DNA of 64,000 bases from Silvania hatchlandensis (GCF_025564065.1 NZ_JAMGZK010000050.1:62001-126000), one strand, 5' to 3'; numbered from the stretch's first letter, positions 1 to 10,105 are shown. Notes: generated by a model from the letters alone, not told the origin. Program-made: numbers and translations.

Positions 1-74
1 CGGAACGCTAAAGGATTGGCAGATTTCGGACCTTCGTAACGAACGCGATCGAGTTGATCAAAATAAGCTTGCAT
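1..74 (-). CDS. xylA: Xylose isomerase, N-terminal end only (partial)
   Basis: The minus strand reads from an ATG at 74 into [20 protein letters not shown], the start of enterobacterial xylose isomerase, which converts D-xylose to D-xylulose in the cytoplasm. Only about 24 codons lie in the window. A GGAG ribosome-binding motif sits just upstream. It is divergent from xylF, as in E. coli, so both promoters share the 75-444 region. Confidence 0.95.
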   Translation of the reverse strand, partial: MQAYFDQLDRVRYEGPKSANPLAF

Positions 75-145
75 ATTGAGCTCCATAATCAGGGGTGCGG
101 CGAAAAGTAGTTTCTGCATTAATACTGAATAGCGATTGCCGGTTG

Positions 146-162
146 CTCAATTACGTTATTTC
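146..162 (-). promoter_or_regulatory. Probable XylR half-site for xylA
   Basis: On the minus strand this reads GAAATAACGTAATTGAG, upstream of xylA and similar in character to the xylF-side repeats (GAAAATAA, GAAGATAA). Assigned by position and resemblance; the exact XylR consensus is only approximate here. Confidence 0.45.
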
Positions 163-188
163 ACTCTGCTATTGAGAGAATGCACAAA

Positions 189-204
189 TGTGCTCTGGCT
201 CGCA
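189..204. promoter_or_regulatory. CRP-like site, xylA side
   Basis: The sequence TGTGC-N6-TCGCA fits the CRP consensus TGTGA-N6-TCACA with two mismatches and correct spacing. It is the weaker of the two candidates in this region by position. Confidence 0.4.
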
Positions 205-282
205 AAATTAATATGCAAGCAAACTAATTCATCGCTGTAAATTCCAGAATCACGTGTAATTAATAACTTATGTAATTTAAAA

Positions 283-298
283 TCTGATCGCGGTCATA
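283..298. promoter_or_regulatory. CRP-like site between xylA and xylF
   Basis: The sequence TCTGA-N6-TCATA fits the CRP palindrome with two mismatches. It lies just upstream of the xylF-side XylR repeats, where a CRP site would help activate xylF. Confidence 0.55.
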
Positions 299-302
299 AA
301 TT

Positions 303-342
303 CGAAAATAAACCAAATATCATAACGAGAAGATAAAAATCT
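303..342 (+). promoter_or_regulatory. Probable XylR operator of xylF (direct repeats)
   Basis: Two similar motifs in the same orientation, GAAAATAA at 304 and GAAGATAA at 329, lie about 25 bases apart. AraC-family regulators such as XylR bind direct repeats on one face of the DNA, and this is where the E. coli xylF operator lies. Confidence 0.5.
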
Positions 343-444
343 GTAATTGCCAGCCTGCCGTTCCCCGTTAAGAATTTGCTACGTCTCTTGCACCATTTGT
401 TTCTTTTATCTCAGCAACCTAACCCTACAAAAGGTAAAACAATT

Positions 445-1437
445 ATGAAGATAAAGAACCTGTGCCTTACTCTCTGTGCTTCGCTGCTGCTGGCAAGTAC
501 TGCGGGTTATGCGAAAGAAGTCAAAATCGGGATGGCGATTGACGATCTCCGTCTGGAACGCTGGCAAAAAGATCGCGATATTTTTGTTAATAAAGCCGAA
601 GCATTAGGGGCAAAAGTGTTTGTCCAGTCGGCCAATGGCAACGAAGAAACGCAGATGTCGCAAATAGAAAATATGATTAACCGCGGCGTCGATGTACTGG
701 TCATTATTCCTTACAACGGCCAGGTATTAAGTAATGTGGTAAAAGAAGCCAAGCGCGAAGGTATTAAAGTGCTGGCCTATGACCGCATGATAAATAACGC
801 CGACATTGATTATTATATTTCTTTCGACAATGAAAAAGTCGGTGAATTACAGGCGCAAAGCCTGGTGGCGAAAGTGCCGGAAGGGAATTATTTCCTGATG
901 GGCGGCTCGCCGGTGGACAACAACGCCAAATTATTCCGCGCAGGGCAGATGAAGGTGCTCAAACCTTACATTGATGAGGGCAAAATTAAGGTCGTTGGCG
1001 ACCAGTGGGCTGACGGCTGGTTACCGGAAAATGCGCTGAAAATCATGGAGAACGCGTTAACAGCCAACAACAATAAAATCGATGCCGTGGTCGCCTCTAA
1101 CGACGCAACCGCCGGTGGCGCAATCCAGGCGCTGAGCGCCCAGGGTCTGGCAGGAAAAGTGGCTATTTCTGGGCAGGATGCGGATCTCGCTGGGGTGAAA
1201 CGTATTGTAGCGGGCACGCAAACCATGACGGTATATAAGCCCATCACCGAACTTGCCACCACTGCTGCTGAAATTGCGGTTGAGCTGGGAAATGGCCAGC
1301 AACCCAAAGCGGATGCCAGTTTAAATAATGGCCTGAAAGATGTCCCTTCCCGCCTGCTGACTCCTATCGAAGTCAATAAAGAGAATATTGACGCCACCGT
1401 GGTGAAAGACGGTTTCCATAAAAAGAGCGAACTGTAA
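445..1437 (+). CDS. xylF: D-xylose ABC transporter periplasmic binding protein
   Basis: XylF binds D-xylose in the periplasm and delivers it to the XylGH transporter. The 331-residue product starts at the ATG at 445, which has a good ribosome-binding sequence; the longer open frame to 376 is ignored because the E. coli protein starts MKIKN at this point. A signal peptide of about 22 residues ends at GYA, and the mature protein begins [11 protein letters not shown]. The rest is a type I sugar-binding fold, close to E. coli XylF throughout, including [19 protein letters not shown] and ASNDATAGG. It is first in the xylFGH operon. Confidence 0.97.
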   Translation: MKIKNLCLTLCASLLLASTAGYAKEVKIGMAIDDLRLERWQKDRDIFVNKAEALGAKVFVQSANGNEETQMSQIENMINRGVDVLVIIPYNGQVLSNVVKEAKREGIKVLAYDRMINNADIDYYISFDNEKVGELQAQSLVAKVPEGNYFLMGGSPVDNNAKLFRAGQMKVLKPYIDEGKIKVVGDQWADGWLPENALKIMENALTANNNKIDAVVASNDATAGGAIQALSAQGLAGKVAISGQDADLAGVKRIVAGTQTMTVYKPITELATTAAEIAVELGNGQQPKADASLNNGLKDVPSRLLTPIEVNKENIDATVVKDGFHKKSEL

Positions 1438-1508
1438 TTCCGCATCGCCCCTGCCTGGCGGGGGCGCATCGACTTGTTTTGTTCTCCTTCGGGTCATGTG
1501 GAGCAGTT

Positions 1509-3050
1509 ATGTCTTATTTACTTGAAATGAAAAGTATCACCAAAGCGTTCGGTGCGGTGAAGGCTGTCGATAACGTCAGCCTGCGCGTCAATCCCGGTGA
1601 GATCGTGTCGCTGTGTGGCGAAAATGGCTCGGGTAAATCCACTTTAATGAAGGTGCTGTGCGGCATTTATCCCCACGGCAGCTATGACGGCGACATTATC
1701 TTTTCCGGCGAAATCCTGCAGGCCACCCATATCCGTGATACCGAGCGCAAAGGCATCGCCATCATTCACCAGGAGCTGGCGCTGGTGAAGCACCTGACCG
1801 TGCTGGAGAATATTTTCCTCGGTGCCGAGATAACCCGTCACGGCATCCTGGATTACGACACCATGACGTTGCGCTGTGAAAAGCTGCTGGCGCAGGTGAG
1901 CCTGGCGATCTCCCCCGACACCCGGGTGGGTGACCTCGGTCTGGGTCAGCAGCAGCTGGTCGAAATTGCGAAAGCGCTTAACAAGCAGGTGCGGCTGCTG
2001 ATCCTCGATGAACCCACCGCCTCGCTGACTGAACAGGAAACCGCGATATTGCTGGACATCATTCGTGACCTGCAAAACCACGGGATTGCCTGCATTTATA
2101 TCTCCCACAAGCTTAATGAAGTGAAGGCGATTTCAGACACGGTCTGCGTTATTCGCGACGGGCAGCATATCGGCACCCGTGAGGCGCAGGGGATGAGCGA
2201 AGACGACATCATCACCATGATGGTCGGTCGCGAGCTGACCGCGCTGTATCCCAATGAGCCGCATACCCTGGGGGAAGAGATCCTGCGCGTCGAACACCTC
2301 ACCGCATGGCACCCGGTAAATCGCCACATCAAGCGGGTGAATGACATCTCCTTCTCCCTGCATCGGGGAGAAATTCTCGGCGTCGCGGGGCTGGTAGGGG
2401 CCGGACGCACCGAGGCCGTCCAGTGTCTGTTCGGCGTCTGGCCCGGACGCTGGGAAGGCAGCGTCTATATTGACGGGCAGCAGGTCGACATTAAAAACTG
2501 CCAGCAGGCGATTGCTCACGGCATTGCGATGGTGCCAGAAGATCGCAAAAAAGACGGCATCGTGCCGGTGATGGCGGTGGGTAAAAACATCACCCTTGCC
2601 GCACTGGATCAATTCACCGGCAAGCTCAGCAGCATGGATGACGCCGCCGAACAGCACTGCATTCTTCAGTCCATACAGCGCCTGAAGGTCAAAACGTCTT
2701 CCCCCGAGCTGGCAATTGGTCGTCTGAGCGGGGGCAATCAGCAGAAGGCGATCCTTGCCCGCTGCCTGCTGCTCAATCCGCGCATTTTAATCCTCGACGA
2801 ACCCACCCGGGGGATCGATATCGGCGCGAAGTACGAAATCTATAAGCTTATCAACCAGCTGGTGCAGCAGGGTATTGCCGTCATCGTGATTTCGTCGGAA
2901 CTGCCTGAGGTGCTGGGTCTGAGCGACCGCGTGCTGGTGATGCATGAAGGGAAACTGAAAGCCAACCTGAACAACCAGAACCTGACGCAGGAACAGGTGA
3001 TGGAAGCCGCATTAAGGAGCGAACGCCATGTCGAAGAGCAATCCATCTGA
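1509..3050 (+). CDS. xylG: D-xylose ABC transporter ATP-binding subunit
   Basis: XylG hydrolyses ATP to drive xylose import through XylH. The 513-residue protein has two fused ABC domains, as in the sugar-importer class. The first carries Walker [10 protein letters not shown] near residue 40, LGLGQQQ and Walker [11 protein letters not shown]. The second carries LVGAGRTE in place of a full Walker A, then LSGGNQQK and [14 protein letters not shown] chose the ATG at 1509 because [12 protein letters not shown] aligns with E. coli XylG; the frame is open upstream to 1479. Its end overlaps the start of xylH by 23 bases, which suggests translational coupling. Confidence 0.96.
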   Translation: MSYLLEMKSITKAFGAVKAVDNVSLRVNPGEIVSLCGENGSGKSTLMKVLCGIYPHGSYDGDIIFSGEILQATHIRDTERKGIAIIHQELALVKHLTVLENIFLGAEITRHGILDYDTMTLRCEKLLAQVSLAISPDTRVGDLGLGQQQLVEIAKALNKQVRLLILDEPTASLTEQETAILLDIIRDLQNHGIACIYISHKLNEVKAISDTVCVIRDGQHIGTREAQGMSEDDIITMMVGRELTALYPNEPHTLGEEILRVEHLTAWHPVNRHIKRVNDISFSLHRGEILGVAGLVGAGRTEAVQCLFGVWPGRWEGSVYIDGQQVDIKNCQQAIAHGIAMVPEDRKKDGIVPVMAVGKNITLAALDQFTGKLSSMDDAAEQHCILQSIQRLKVKTSSPELAIGRLSGGNQQKAILARCLLLNPRILILDEPTRGIDIGAKYEIYKLINQLVQQGIAVIVISSELPEVLGLSDRVLVMHEGKLKANLNNQNLTQEQVMEAALRSERHVEEQSI

Positions 3051-4209
3051 AGTCAAAGTCGCGGTGCCTACACCGGGCATATTTTCGGGGCTAAAAGCCC
3101 TGAATCTGCAGGTATTTGTGATGATTGCCGCGATTGTGGTGATTATGCTGTTTTTCACCTGGATGACCGACGGCTCCTATCTCAGCGCGCGTAACATCTC
3201 TAACCTGCTGCGTCAGACCGCCATCACCGGCATTCTGGCCGTCGGGATGGTATTCGTGATCATCTCGGCAGAAATCGATCTCTCCGTGGGCTCGATGATG
3301 GGGCTGCTGGGCGGCGTGGCGGCCATTTTCGACGTCTGGCTAGGCTGGCCACTGCCGCTCACCGTGGTCGTCACCTTGCTGCTGGGTTTACTGCTCGGCA
3401 CCTGGAACGGCTGGTGGGTCGCCTATCGCAAGGTACCGTCGTTTATCGTCACCCTGGCGGGAATGCTGGCCTTCCGCGGTATTCTGATTGGCATCACTAA
3501 CGGCACCACCGTGTCGCCTACCAGCGCCTCAATGTCGCAGATTGGCCAAAGCTATCTCTCTGACGGGATCGGGTTTAGCCTGGGCGCCATCGGCCTGATG
3601 GCCTTTGTTGCCTGGCAGTGGCGCGGCAGAATGCGCCGTCAGTCGTTAGGTTTAGCCAACGCCCCTTCCACGTCTGCCGTCGGACGTCAGGCGCTGACGG
3701 CGGTGATTGTGCTCGGCGCAATCTGGCTGCTGAACGACTATCGCGGCGTACCGACGCCGGTGCTGCTGCTGGTGTTGCTGATGCTGGGCGGAATGTTTAT
3801 GGCTACCCGTACCGCCTTTGGTCGCCGCATCTATGCAATTGGCGGCAACCTCGAAGCGGCACGTTTGTCAGGCATTAACGTTGAACGCACCAAGCTCGCC
3901 GTGTTTGCCATTAATGGCCTGATGGTCGCCGTCGCCGGGCTTATCTTAAGCTCACGTCTGGGGGCGGGCTCGCCGTCTGCCGGGAACATTGCGGAACTCG
4001 ACGCCATCGCGGCCTGCGTCATTGGCGGCACCAGCCTCGCCGGGGGGATCGGGAGCGTCGCAGGGGCAGTGATGGGCGCATTTATCATGGCCTCGCTGGA
4101 TAACGGAATGAGTATGATGGACGTCCCGACGTTCTGGCAGTATATCGTTAAGGGTGCCATTCTGTTGCTGGCGGTCTGGATGGATTCCGCAACCAAACGG
4201 CGGGCATAA
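3028..4209 (+). CDS. xylH: D-xylose ABC transporter permease
   Basis: XylH forms the membrane channel of the xylose importer. The 393-residue length equals that of E. coli XylH. The protein is hydrophobic from about residue 28 on, with roughly ten membrane segments. It contains the BPD_transp_2 signature region around AGMLAFRG and the conserved C-terminal stretch [16 protein letters not shown]. It overlaps xylG by 23 bases and ends 43 bases before xylR, so xylR may be transcribed partly by read-through. Confidence 0.96.
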   Translation: MSKSNPSEVKVAVPTPGIFSGLKALNLQVFVMIAAIVVIMLFFTWMTDGSYLSARNISNLLRQTAITGILAVGMVFVIISAEIDLSVGSMMGLLGGVAAIFDVWLGWPLPLTVVVTLLLGLLLGTWNGWWVAYRKVPSFIVTLAGMLAFRGILIGITNGTTVSPTSASMSQIGQSYLSDGIGFSLGAIGLMAFVAWQWRGRMRRQSLGLANAPSTSAVGRQALTAVIVLGAIWLLNDYRGVPTPVLLLVLLMLGGMFMATRTAFGRRIYAIGGNLEAARLSGINVERTKLAVFAINGLMVAVAGLILSSRLGAGSPSAGNIAELDAIAACVIGGTSLAGGIGSVAGAVMGAFIMASLDNGMSMMDVPTFWQYIVKGAILLLAVWMDSATKRRA

Positions 4210-4252
4210 GGACATTGCTATCGCCGATCACTGACTTTGGGAAAAGAGCGTC

Positions 4253-5431
4253 ATGTTTGAGAAGCGTCACCGCATTACGTTGTTATTTAATGCCAATAAA
4301 GCGTACGACCGCCAGGTGGTGGAAGGCGTTGGCGAATATTTACAGGCGTCGCAATCGGAGTGGGACATCTTCATTGAAGAAGATTTCCGCACGCGTCTCG
4401 AAAACATCAAAGACTGGCTGGGCGACGGCGTCATTGCCGATTTTGACGACGCCGTGATCCAGCAGCTGCTGGTCGATGTCGGCGTGCCCATCGTCGGCGT
4501 CGGCGGCTCTTATCACAAGCCGGAAAATTACCCAGCCGTCCACTATATCGCCACCGACAACCACGCGCTGGTCGAAAGCGCGTTCCTGCATCTGAAGGAA
4601 AAAGGGGTTCACCGCTTCGCCTTTTATGGCCTGCCCTCCTCCAGCGGCAAATGCTGGGCGGCGGAACGCGAGTATGCGTTTTGCCAGCTGGTGGCCAGGG
4701 AGAAATATCGCGGCGTGGTGTATCAGGGTCTGGAAACGGCACCGGAGAACTGGCAGCACGCCCAGAACCGTCTCGCCGACTGGCTGCAAACCCTGCCGCC
4801 GCAAACCGGGATTATCGCCGTGACCGACGCCCGGGCCCGCCATGTGCTGCAGGTATGCGAACATCTGCACATCCCGGTGCCTGAAAAGCTGTGCGTGATT
4901 GGGATCGATAACGAAGAGCTCACGCGCTACCTGTCGCGGGTGGCGCTGTCGTCCGTGGCGCAGGGCACGCGTCAGATGGGCTATCAGGCCGCCAAGCTGC
5001 TGCATCGTCTGCTGGATAATGAAAACCTGCCTCTGCAACGCTTGCTGGTGCCGCCGGTGCGCGTCGTGGAGCGGCGCTCAACGGACTACCGCTCGTTGAA
5101 CGATCCGGCGGTGATTCAGGCGATGCACTACATCCGTAACCACGCCTGCAAAGGCATCAAAGTGGATCAGGTGCTGGATGCGGTCGGGATCTCGCGCTCA
5201 AATCTGGAGAAGCGCTTTAAAGAAGAGGTGGGAGAGACGATTCACGCGATGATTCACGCGGAGAAGCTGGAAAAAGCCCGCAGCCTGCTGATCTCCACGT
5301 CGCTTTCCATCAATGAAATTTCGCAGATGTGCGGCTATCCGTCGCTGCAGTATTTCTATTCGGTGTTCAAAAAAGAGTATGACAATACGCCGAAAGAGTA
5401 TCGCGACCGCTACAGTGAAGTGCTGATTTAA
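4253..5431 (+). CDS. xylR: Xylose operon activator, AraC family
   Basis: XylR activates xylA(B) and xylFGH when D-xylose is bound. Residues 1 to about 280 resemble a periplasmic-binding-protein fold of the LacI type (FYGLPSS, AVTDARARHVLQ, IGIDNEE), which senses xylose. Residues from about 285 to the end form the two-helix-turn-helix AraC DNA-binding domain (KVDQVLDAVGISRSNLEKRF and INEISQMCGYPSLQYFY). The length, 392 residues, is that of E. coli XylR. A strong terminator follows the stop codon. Confidence 0.96.
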   Translation: MFEKRHRITLLFNANKAYDRQVVEGVGEYLQASQSEWDIFIEEDFRTRLENIKDWLGDGVIADFDDAVIQQLLVDVGVPIVGVGGSYHKPENYPAVHYIATDNHALVESAFLHLKEKGVHRFAFYGLPSSSGKCWAAEREYAFCQLVAREKYRGVVYQGLETAPENWQHAQNRLADWLQTLPPQTGIIAVTDARARHVLQVCEHLHIPVPEKLCVIGIDNEELTRYLSRVALSSVAQGTRQMGYQAAKLLHRLLDNENLPLQRLLVPPVRVVERRSTDYRSLNDPAVIQAMHYIRNHACKGIKVDQVLDAVGISRSNLEKRFKEEVGETIHAMIHAEKLEKARSLLISTSLSINEISQMCGYPSLQYFYSVFKKEYDNTPKEYRDRYSEVLI

Positions 5432-5449
5432 AAAATCGGTTTCACAAAC

Positions 5450-5482
5450 AAAAATGCCTTCCGGATGGAAGGCATTTTTTTA
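5450..5482. terminator. Bidirectional terminator between xylR and bax
   Basis: A perfect stem AATGCCTTCC/GGAAGGCATT with a short loop is flanked by A-runs on one side and T-runs on the other, so it can terminate both xylR and the convergent bax gene. Confidence 0.9.
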
Positions 5483-5486
5483 GCCA

Positions 5487-6314
5487 TTACATATGCGAGG
5501 CGATCAAGCGCTGGTTATCCTGATACATCGCAAACAGATAATTGTTATAGCTCTGACCCTGGGTTGAGTAACCTTTCAGCTTGTGGATCATGGTGCTCGC
5601 CGTCACTTCCTGGTCCGCTTTACGCAGCTGCGCACGGGACTTACGGAATGACTTATACGCCGGGTGAGTGTTCAGATTCACCGCGTAGGCATTCACTGAA
5701 TCTTTGACCGATTCAAAGTTGGAATAGCCTTTCACCTTGCCGGGTTCGTTATTACAACGCCCTTTCACGCATTTCATGCCGAACAGGTTGTTGTTGTTAC
5801 GGGCCAGCTTAGAGGTACCCCAACCGCTCTCGGCGGCGGCCATGGTCGCAACCATACTACCTGGGATGATATCCACACGCTCAAGCAAGGTGTTCCACGG
5901 AACACGACGCGTGTTGCCAGACCAGCTCACTTTATAGCTTTTGGCGATCGCTTTCAGGCGCGTGCGCTCGGAAGGCGACCAGCGGCTGTCGTACTGCTTA
6001 GAGATAAGCCAGTTACGATCCGCGGTAATCGCAGCATTTTGACTGTTGATATAAGGCATTACCGTCCGAAGAAACGCTTTTTTTCGCGGTGTTCCGGAAG
6101 GGTATTTTCGCAAATCAGGAAGTGGACTACTCTTTACACTATTGCGAGAATACTCTTGTTTACTGCTTACCTTGGTTGTAACAATCGTCTTTACTACCGG
6201 GACTTTTGAACTCGCTGTTTTTTCGTGCGTCTTTGCAAGCACCTCACCAGAAATAGCCATGGTGAGTAACATGAGTATCGCAGCCCCATATCGTCGTATG
6301 GGATTCGATATCAT
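5487..6314 (-). CDS. bax: Bax protein, secreted glucosaminidase-domain protein
   Basis: The 275-residue protein matches E. coli Bax over its length. An N-terminal signal segment (about residues 8-27, ending near EVLA) indicates export. The second half is a mannosyl-glycoprotein endo-beta-N-acetylglucosaminidase-type (GH73) domain with the motif AAAESGWGTSKLARNNNNLFG, in which the Glu is the expected catalytic residue. The family cleaves peptidoglycan glycan strands; the physiological role of Bax is poorly defined. It is convergent with xylR and shares its terminator. Confidence 0.93.
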   Translation of the reverse strand: MISNPIRRYGAAILMLLTMAISGEVLAKTHEKTASSKVPVVKTIVTTKVSSKQEYSRNSVKSSPLPDLRKYPSGTPRKKAFLRTVMPYINSQNAAITADRNWLISKQYDSRWSPSERTRLKAIAKSYKVSWSGNTRRVPWNTLLERVDIIPGSMVATMAAAESGWGTSKLARNNNNLFGMKCVKGRCNNEPGKVKGYSNFESVKDSVNAYAVNLNTHPAYKSFRKSRAQLRKADQEVTASTMIHKLKGYSTQGQSYNNYLFAMYQDNQRLIASHM

Positions 6315-6483
6315 TAGATCTCCTGGTCGGATTGAAGCATTCCAACACCTTATTTTATTCGCAAAATGAGAAGTGAATCTCAGATCCTAGCAAAAATAGT
6401 CGAGAAGAGCACTCAAAGAAATAGTCCAAATCCGAAAGCCTGTCACCTGGTCTTTGTTCACTTACGCGTCATTTTCACTGAAA

Positions 6484-6499
6484 TGTGCGCAATATCGCA
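6484..6499. promoter_or_regulatory. CRP-like site upstream of malS
   Basis: The sequence TGTGC-N6-TCGCA matches the CRP consensus with two mismatches and correct spacing. It lies upstream of the MalT boxes, as expected for a maltose-regulon promoter. Confidence 0.5.
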
Positions 6500-6539
6500 G
6501 TTAAATAGCATACTTAGCGCGCGATCACTCACCCTCTGG

Positions 6540-6549
6540 GCTCATCCCT
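6540..6549 (-). promoter_or_regulatory. MalT box, upstream copy
   Basis: On the minus strand this reads AGGGATGAGC, eight of ten matches to the MalT box GGGGA(T/G)GAGG. It is inverted relative to the copy at 6564. Confidence 0.5.
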
Positions 6550-6563
6550 GCGCGTTATCGCCT

Positions 6564-6573
6564 GGGGAGGAGT
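6564..6573 (+). promoter_or_regulatory. MalT box, proximal copy
   Basis: GGGGAGGAGT matches nine of ten positions of the MalT box, about 55 bases upstream of the malS start codon. malS belongs to the MalT regulon in E. coli. Confidence 0.6.
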
Positions 6574-6627
6574 CAGCAGCGTAAAGGTGATGGCAAACTG
6601 AACAAAACGCCGTGACAGGAAAATGGA

Positions 6628-8658
6628 ATGAAACGCTCTGCTCTCGCTCTTCTCCTCTTACCCGCCATGGCCAGCGCCGACTGGTCAGCCCCGGGTTTTC
6701 CATCTTTTACTGCCGAAGGTTCCGGGGTGTTTACGGCGCAGGCAAAGCTCACGAAGGGTACTCACCCGCTCACCCTGAATCTTGACAAGACGTGCTGGCA
6801 GCCCTTAGATGCCATAAAACTCAATGAGATGCTGTCACTCAAGCCGTGTGAAGGCGATCCGGCGTCCTGGCGCGTCTTCCGCGACGGGGATTACCAGGCC
6901 CGGATCGATACCCGTTCCGGCACGCCGACTCTGATGCTGACCCTTAAATCCGCAGCCGAGCAGGCGGTGAGCAACGTGGTTCGCCAGTGCCCGAAATGGG
7001 ACGGTAAACCGCTCACCATTGAGGTCGCCAGCACCTTCCCGGAAGGGAGCGTAGTCCGTGATTTTTACAGCCAACAGACCGCCACCGTGCAGCAGGGCAA
7101 AATCACCCTGCAGCCTGCCGAGGGCAGCAATGGCCTGCTGTTACTGGAGCGGGCAGAAACCGATAAAGCCGCCCCCTTCAGCTGGCAAAACGCCACCGTC
7201 TATTTTGTGCTGACCGACCGCTACGTGAATGGCGATCCGGCCAATGACAACAGCTACGGGCGGCATAAAGACGGAATGCAGGAGATTGGCACCTTCCACG
7301 GCGGCGACCTGAAAGGGCTCACCGGCAAGCTGGATTACCTGCAGCAGCTTGGCGTTAACGCCCTGTGGATCAGCTCCCCGCTGGAACAGATCCACGGCTG
7401 GGTCGGCGGCGGTACGAAGGGTGACTTCCCGCATTACGCCTATCACGGCTATTACACTCAGGACTGGACCCGACTCGATGCCAACATGGGCACCGAAGAC
7501 GATTTACGCCAGCTGGTGGACGAAGCCCATCGCCGGGGCATCCGCATCCTGTTTGACGTGGTGATGAACCACACCGGCTACGCCACGCTGGCGGATATGC
7601 AGACGTATCAGTTTGGTGCGCTCTACCTTAAAGGGGATGAACTGAAGAAGACGCTGGGCGACCGCTGGACCGACTGGAAGCCCGCCGCCGGGCAAAGCTG
7701 GCACAGCTTCAACGACTACATTAACTTCAGCGATAAAGCCGCCTGGGAAAAATGGTGGGGCAAGCCGTGGATCCGCACCGATATTGGTGATTACGACAAT
7801 CCCGGCTTTGACGACCTGACCATGTCGCTGGCGTTCCTGCCGGATCTGAAAACCGAATCCACTACCCCGTCCGGCCTGCCGAACTTCTATCGCCATAAAC
7901 CGGACACCCGCGCGCAGGCGATCGACGGTGACACCCCGCGGGACTATCTCACCCACTGGCTGAGTCAGTGGGTACGGGAGTATGGGATCGACGGTTTTCG
8001 CGTCGATACCGCCAAACATGTCGAAATGGCGGGCTGGCAGCAGCTGAAAGCGCAGGCCAGTGAGGCGCTCAAGGCGTGGAAACAGGCGAACCCGGATAAA
8101 AAGCTGGATGATGCCCCGTTCTGGATGACCGGTGAGGCCTGGGGCCACGGCGTGATGCAGAGCGACTACTACCGCCACGGCTTCGATGCGATGATCAACT
8201 TTGACTATCAGGAGCAGGCGGCCAAAGCGGTGGATTGCCTGGCGAACATCGATCTGACCTGGCAGCAGATGGCGGAAAAGCTGCAGGACTTTAACGTTCT
8301 GAGCTACCTCTCCTCTCACGATACGCGTCTGTTCCGCGAAGGCGACCAGCGGGCGGCAGAGCTGCTTCTGCTGGCACCGGGTTCAGTACAGATTTTCTAT
8401 GGCGATGAATCGGCGCGGCCGTTTGGTCCGACCGGGTCAGATCCGCTGCAGGGAACACGCTCAGAGATGAACTGGCAGGAGGTGAGCGGGGCCCAGGCGC
8501 AGACCGTCGCCCACTGGCAGCGGCTCGGGCAGTTCCGCGCCCGCCATCCGGCGGTAGGTGAAGGGAAGCAGACTACGCTGACGATGGCTCAGGGCTACGG
8601 TTTTGTCCGTGAGCACAAGGGCGATAAGGTGATGGTGGTCTGGGCGGGGAATCCGTAG
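6628..8658 (+). CDS. malS: Periplasmic alpha-amylase
   Basis: MalS hydrolyses maltodextrins longer than maltohexaose in the periplasm. The product is 676 residues, the same as E. coli MalS. A 17-residue signal peptide ends ASA before DWSAPGF. The GH13 regions are all present: DVVMNH, GFRVDTAKH with the nucleophile Asp460, GEAWG with the acid/base Glu503, and SSHD with Asp565. The first 190 residues or so are the N-terminal extension typical of MalS. MalT boxes and a CRP-like site upstream indicate maltose-regulon control. Confidence 0.97.
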   Translation: MKRSALALLLLPAMASADWSAPGFPSFTAEGSGVFTAQAKLTKGTHPLTLNLDKTCWQPLDAIKLNEMLSLKPCEGDPASWRVFRDGDYQARIDTRSGTPTLMLTLKSAAEQAVSNVVRQCPKWDGKPLTIEVASTFPEGSVVRDFYSQQTATVQQGKITLQPAEGSNGLLLLERAETDKAAPFSWQNATVYFVLTDRYVNGDPANDNSYGRHKDGMQEIGTFHGGDLKGLTGKLDYLQQLGVNALWISSPLEQIHGWVGGGTKGDFPHYAYHGYYTQDWTRLDANMGTEDDLRQLVDEAHRRGIRILFDVVMNHTGYATLADMQTYQFGALYLKGDELKKTLGDRWTDWKPAAGQSWHSFNDYINFSDKAAWEKWWGKPWIRTDIGDYDNPGFDDLTMSLAFLPDLKTESTTPSGLPNFYRHKPDTRAQAIDGDTPRDYLTHWLSQWVREYGIDGFRVDTAKHVEMAGWQQLKAQASEALKAWKQANPDKKLDDAPFWMTGEAWGHGVMQSDYYRHGFDAMINFDYQEQAAKAVDCLANIDLTWQQMAEKLQDFNVLSYLSSHDTRLFREGDQRAAELLLLAPGSVQIFYGDESARPFGPTGSDPLQGTRSEMNWQEVSGAQAQTVAHWQRLGQFRARHPAVGEGKQTTLTMAQGYGFVREHKGDKVMVVWAGNP

Positions 8659-8677
8659 CGTCTGCCTGACACACAGC

Positions 8678-8704
8678 GGCCCTCTCTCATCGGGATGAGG
8701 GCCA
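8678..8704. terminator. Hairpin downstream of malS
   Basis: GGCCC and GGGCC arms with an inner CTCAT/ATGAG stem form a hairpin just after malS. There is no clear T-run on the plus strand, so it may be a weak or Rho-assisted terminator, or an RNA-stabilising structure. Confidence 0.35.
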
Positions 8705-8844
8705 GCAAAAACAGCACAATCCTCTACCCATTTGACATTCCACAACAGAAAACAACAATTTCCTGCTTCCGCTCCGATTTGCACCTGCGCAGTTGTAGCG
8801 TTAAGGTGAGCCACACTTAGAACAAGCCCTATAGATCACCTGCT

Positions 8845-10101
8845 ATGACCTTTTCACTTTTCGGCGACAAATTCACCCGCCATTCAGGCATTACCCGCCT
8901 GATGGAGGATCTCAACGACGGGCTGCGCACACCAGGTGCAATTATGCTCGGTGGCGGTAACCCGGCACAAATTCCTGAGATGAACGATTATTTCCAGGCG
9001 CTCCTCGCGGACATGCTGGAAAACGGCAAAGCCGCGGATGCGCTGTGCAATTACGACGGCCCCCAGGGTAAAACCGAGCTCCTCACTGCCCTGGCAGGCA
9101 TGTTGCGCGACAACCTGGGCTGGGAGATTGAGCCACAGAATATTGCACTGACTAACGGCAGCCAGAGCGCGTTTTTCTACTTATTTAACCTCTTCGCCGG
9201 GCGATGCGCCGACGGTACCAGCAAAAAGGTGCTGTTCCCGCTCACGCCTGAGTACATCGGCTATGCCGACTCCGGCCTCGAGGAGGATCTTTTCGTCTCG
9301 GCGCGCCCGAACATCGAGCTACTGCCCGAGGGGCAGTTCAAATATCACGTCGATTTTGAACATCTGCATATTGGCGAAGAGACCGGCATGATTTGCGTCT
9401 CGCGACCGACCAACCCCACCGGCAACGTCATCACCGACGAAGAGCTGATGAAGCTGGATGCGCTGGCAAATCAGCACGGCATTCCGCTGGTCATTGATAA
9501 CGCCTACGGCGTGCCGTTCCCGGGCATCATCTTTAGCGAAGCGCGACCGCTGTGGAACCCGAACATCGTGCTGTGCATGAGCCTGTCCAAGCTTGGACTG
9601 CCGGGCAGCCGCTGCGGGATCATCATTGCCAATGAAAAAATCATCACCGCCATCACCAACATGAACGGCATTATCAGCCTGTCGCCTGGCGGCATTGGCC
9701 CGGCCATGATGTGCGAGATGATTAAGCGCAACGATCTGCTGCGCCTGTCGAATGAGGTGATTAAACCATTCTATTTCCAGCGTGTTCAGGAGACGATTGC
9801 AACGATTCGCCGCTACTTACCGGAAAATCGCTGCTTAATCCACAAACCTGAAGGGGCAATTTTCCTCTGGCTATGGTTTAAAGATCTGCCAATCACCACC
9901 GAGCTGCTGTACCAGCGTCTGAAAAAGCGCGGCGTGCTGATGGTGCCGGGGGATTACTTCTTCCCGGGGCTGGATAAGCCGTGGCCGCACACCCATCAGT
10001 GCATGCGCATGAACTACGTTCCGGACCCGGACAAAATCGAAGCCGGTGTGAAGATCCTTGCCGAAGAGGTGGAACGCGCCTGGCAGGAGAACGGTCAGTA
10101 A
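8845..10101 (+). CDS. avtA: Valine-pyruvate aminotransferase
   Basis: AvtA transfers the amino group between valine and pyruvate, giving alanine and 2-oxoisovalerate, and is PLP-dependent. The 418-residue protein is a class I/II aminotransferase matching E. coli AvtA in full. The likely Schiff-base lysine is Lys249 in MSLSKLGLPGSR, and RPTNPTGN is the substrate/cofactor-binding stretch. It is preceded by 186 bases after malS, enough for its own promoter. It converges with ysaA, which ends only five bases away. Confidence 0.96.
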   Translation: MTFSLFGDKFTRHSGITRLMEDLNDGLRTPGAIMLGGGNPAQIPEMNDYFQALLADMLENGKAADALCNYDGPQGKTELLTALAGMLRDNLGWEIEPQNIALTNGSQSAFFYLFNLFAGRCADGTSKKVLFPLTPEYIGYADSGLEEDLFVSARPNIELLPEGQFKYHVDFEHLHIGEETGMICVSRPTNPTGNVITDEELMKLDALANQHGIPLVIDNAYGVPFPGIIFSEARPLWNPNIVLCMSLSKLGLPGSRCGIIIANEKIITAITNMNGIISLSPGGIGPAMMCEMIKRNDLLRLSNEVIKPFYFQRVQETIATIRRYLPENRCLIHKPEGAIFLWLWFKDLPITTELLYQRLKKRGVLMVPGDYFFPGLDKPWPHTHQCMRMNYVPDPDKIEAGVKILAEEVERAWQENGQ

Positions 10102-10105
10102 CCTG

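Larger units (their letters stand above)
75..444. promoter_or_regulatory. xylA-xylF divergent control region
   Basis: This 370-base AT-rich region separates divergent xylA and xylF and has no plausible gene. It holds two CRP-like sites (189-204 and 283-298) and A/T-rich direct repeats next to each gene that resemble XylR half-sites. The layout agrees with E. coli, where XylR with D-xylose plus CRP-cAMP activates both directions. A good ribosome-binding sequence for xylF (AAAGGTAA) lies at about 430-437. Confidence 0.8.
6315..6627. promoter_or_regulatory. bax-malS divergent control region
   Basis: This 313-base stretch holds no gene I can support. On the malS side it carries a CRP-like site (6484-6499) and two MalT-box-like sequences in opposite orientation (6540-6549 and 6564-6573). 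The bax ribosome-binding sequence GGAG lies at its left edge. Confidence 0.75.
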
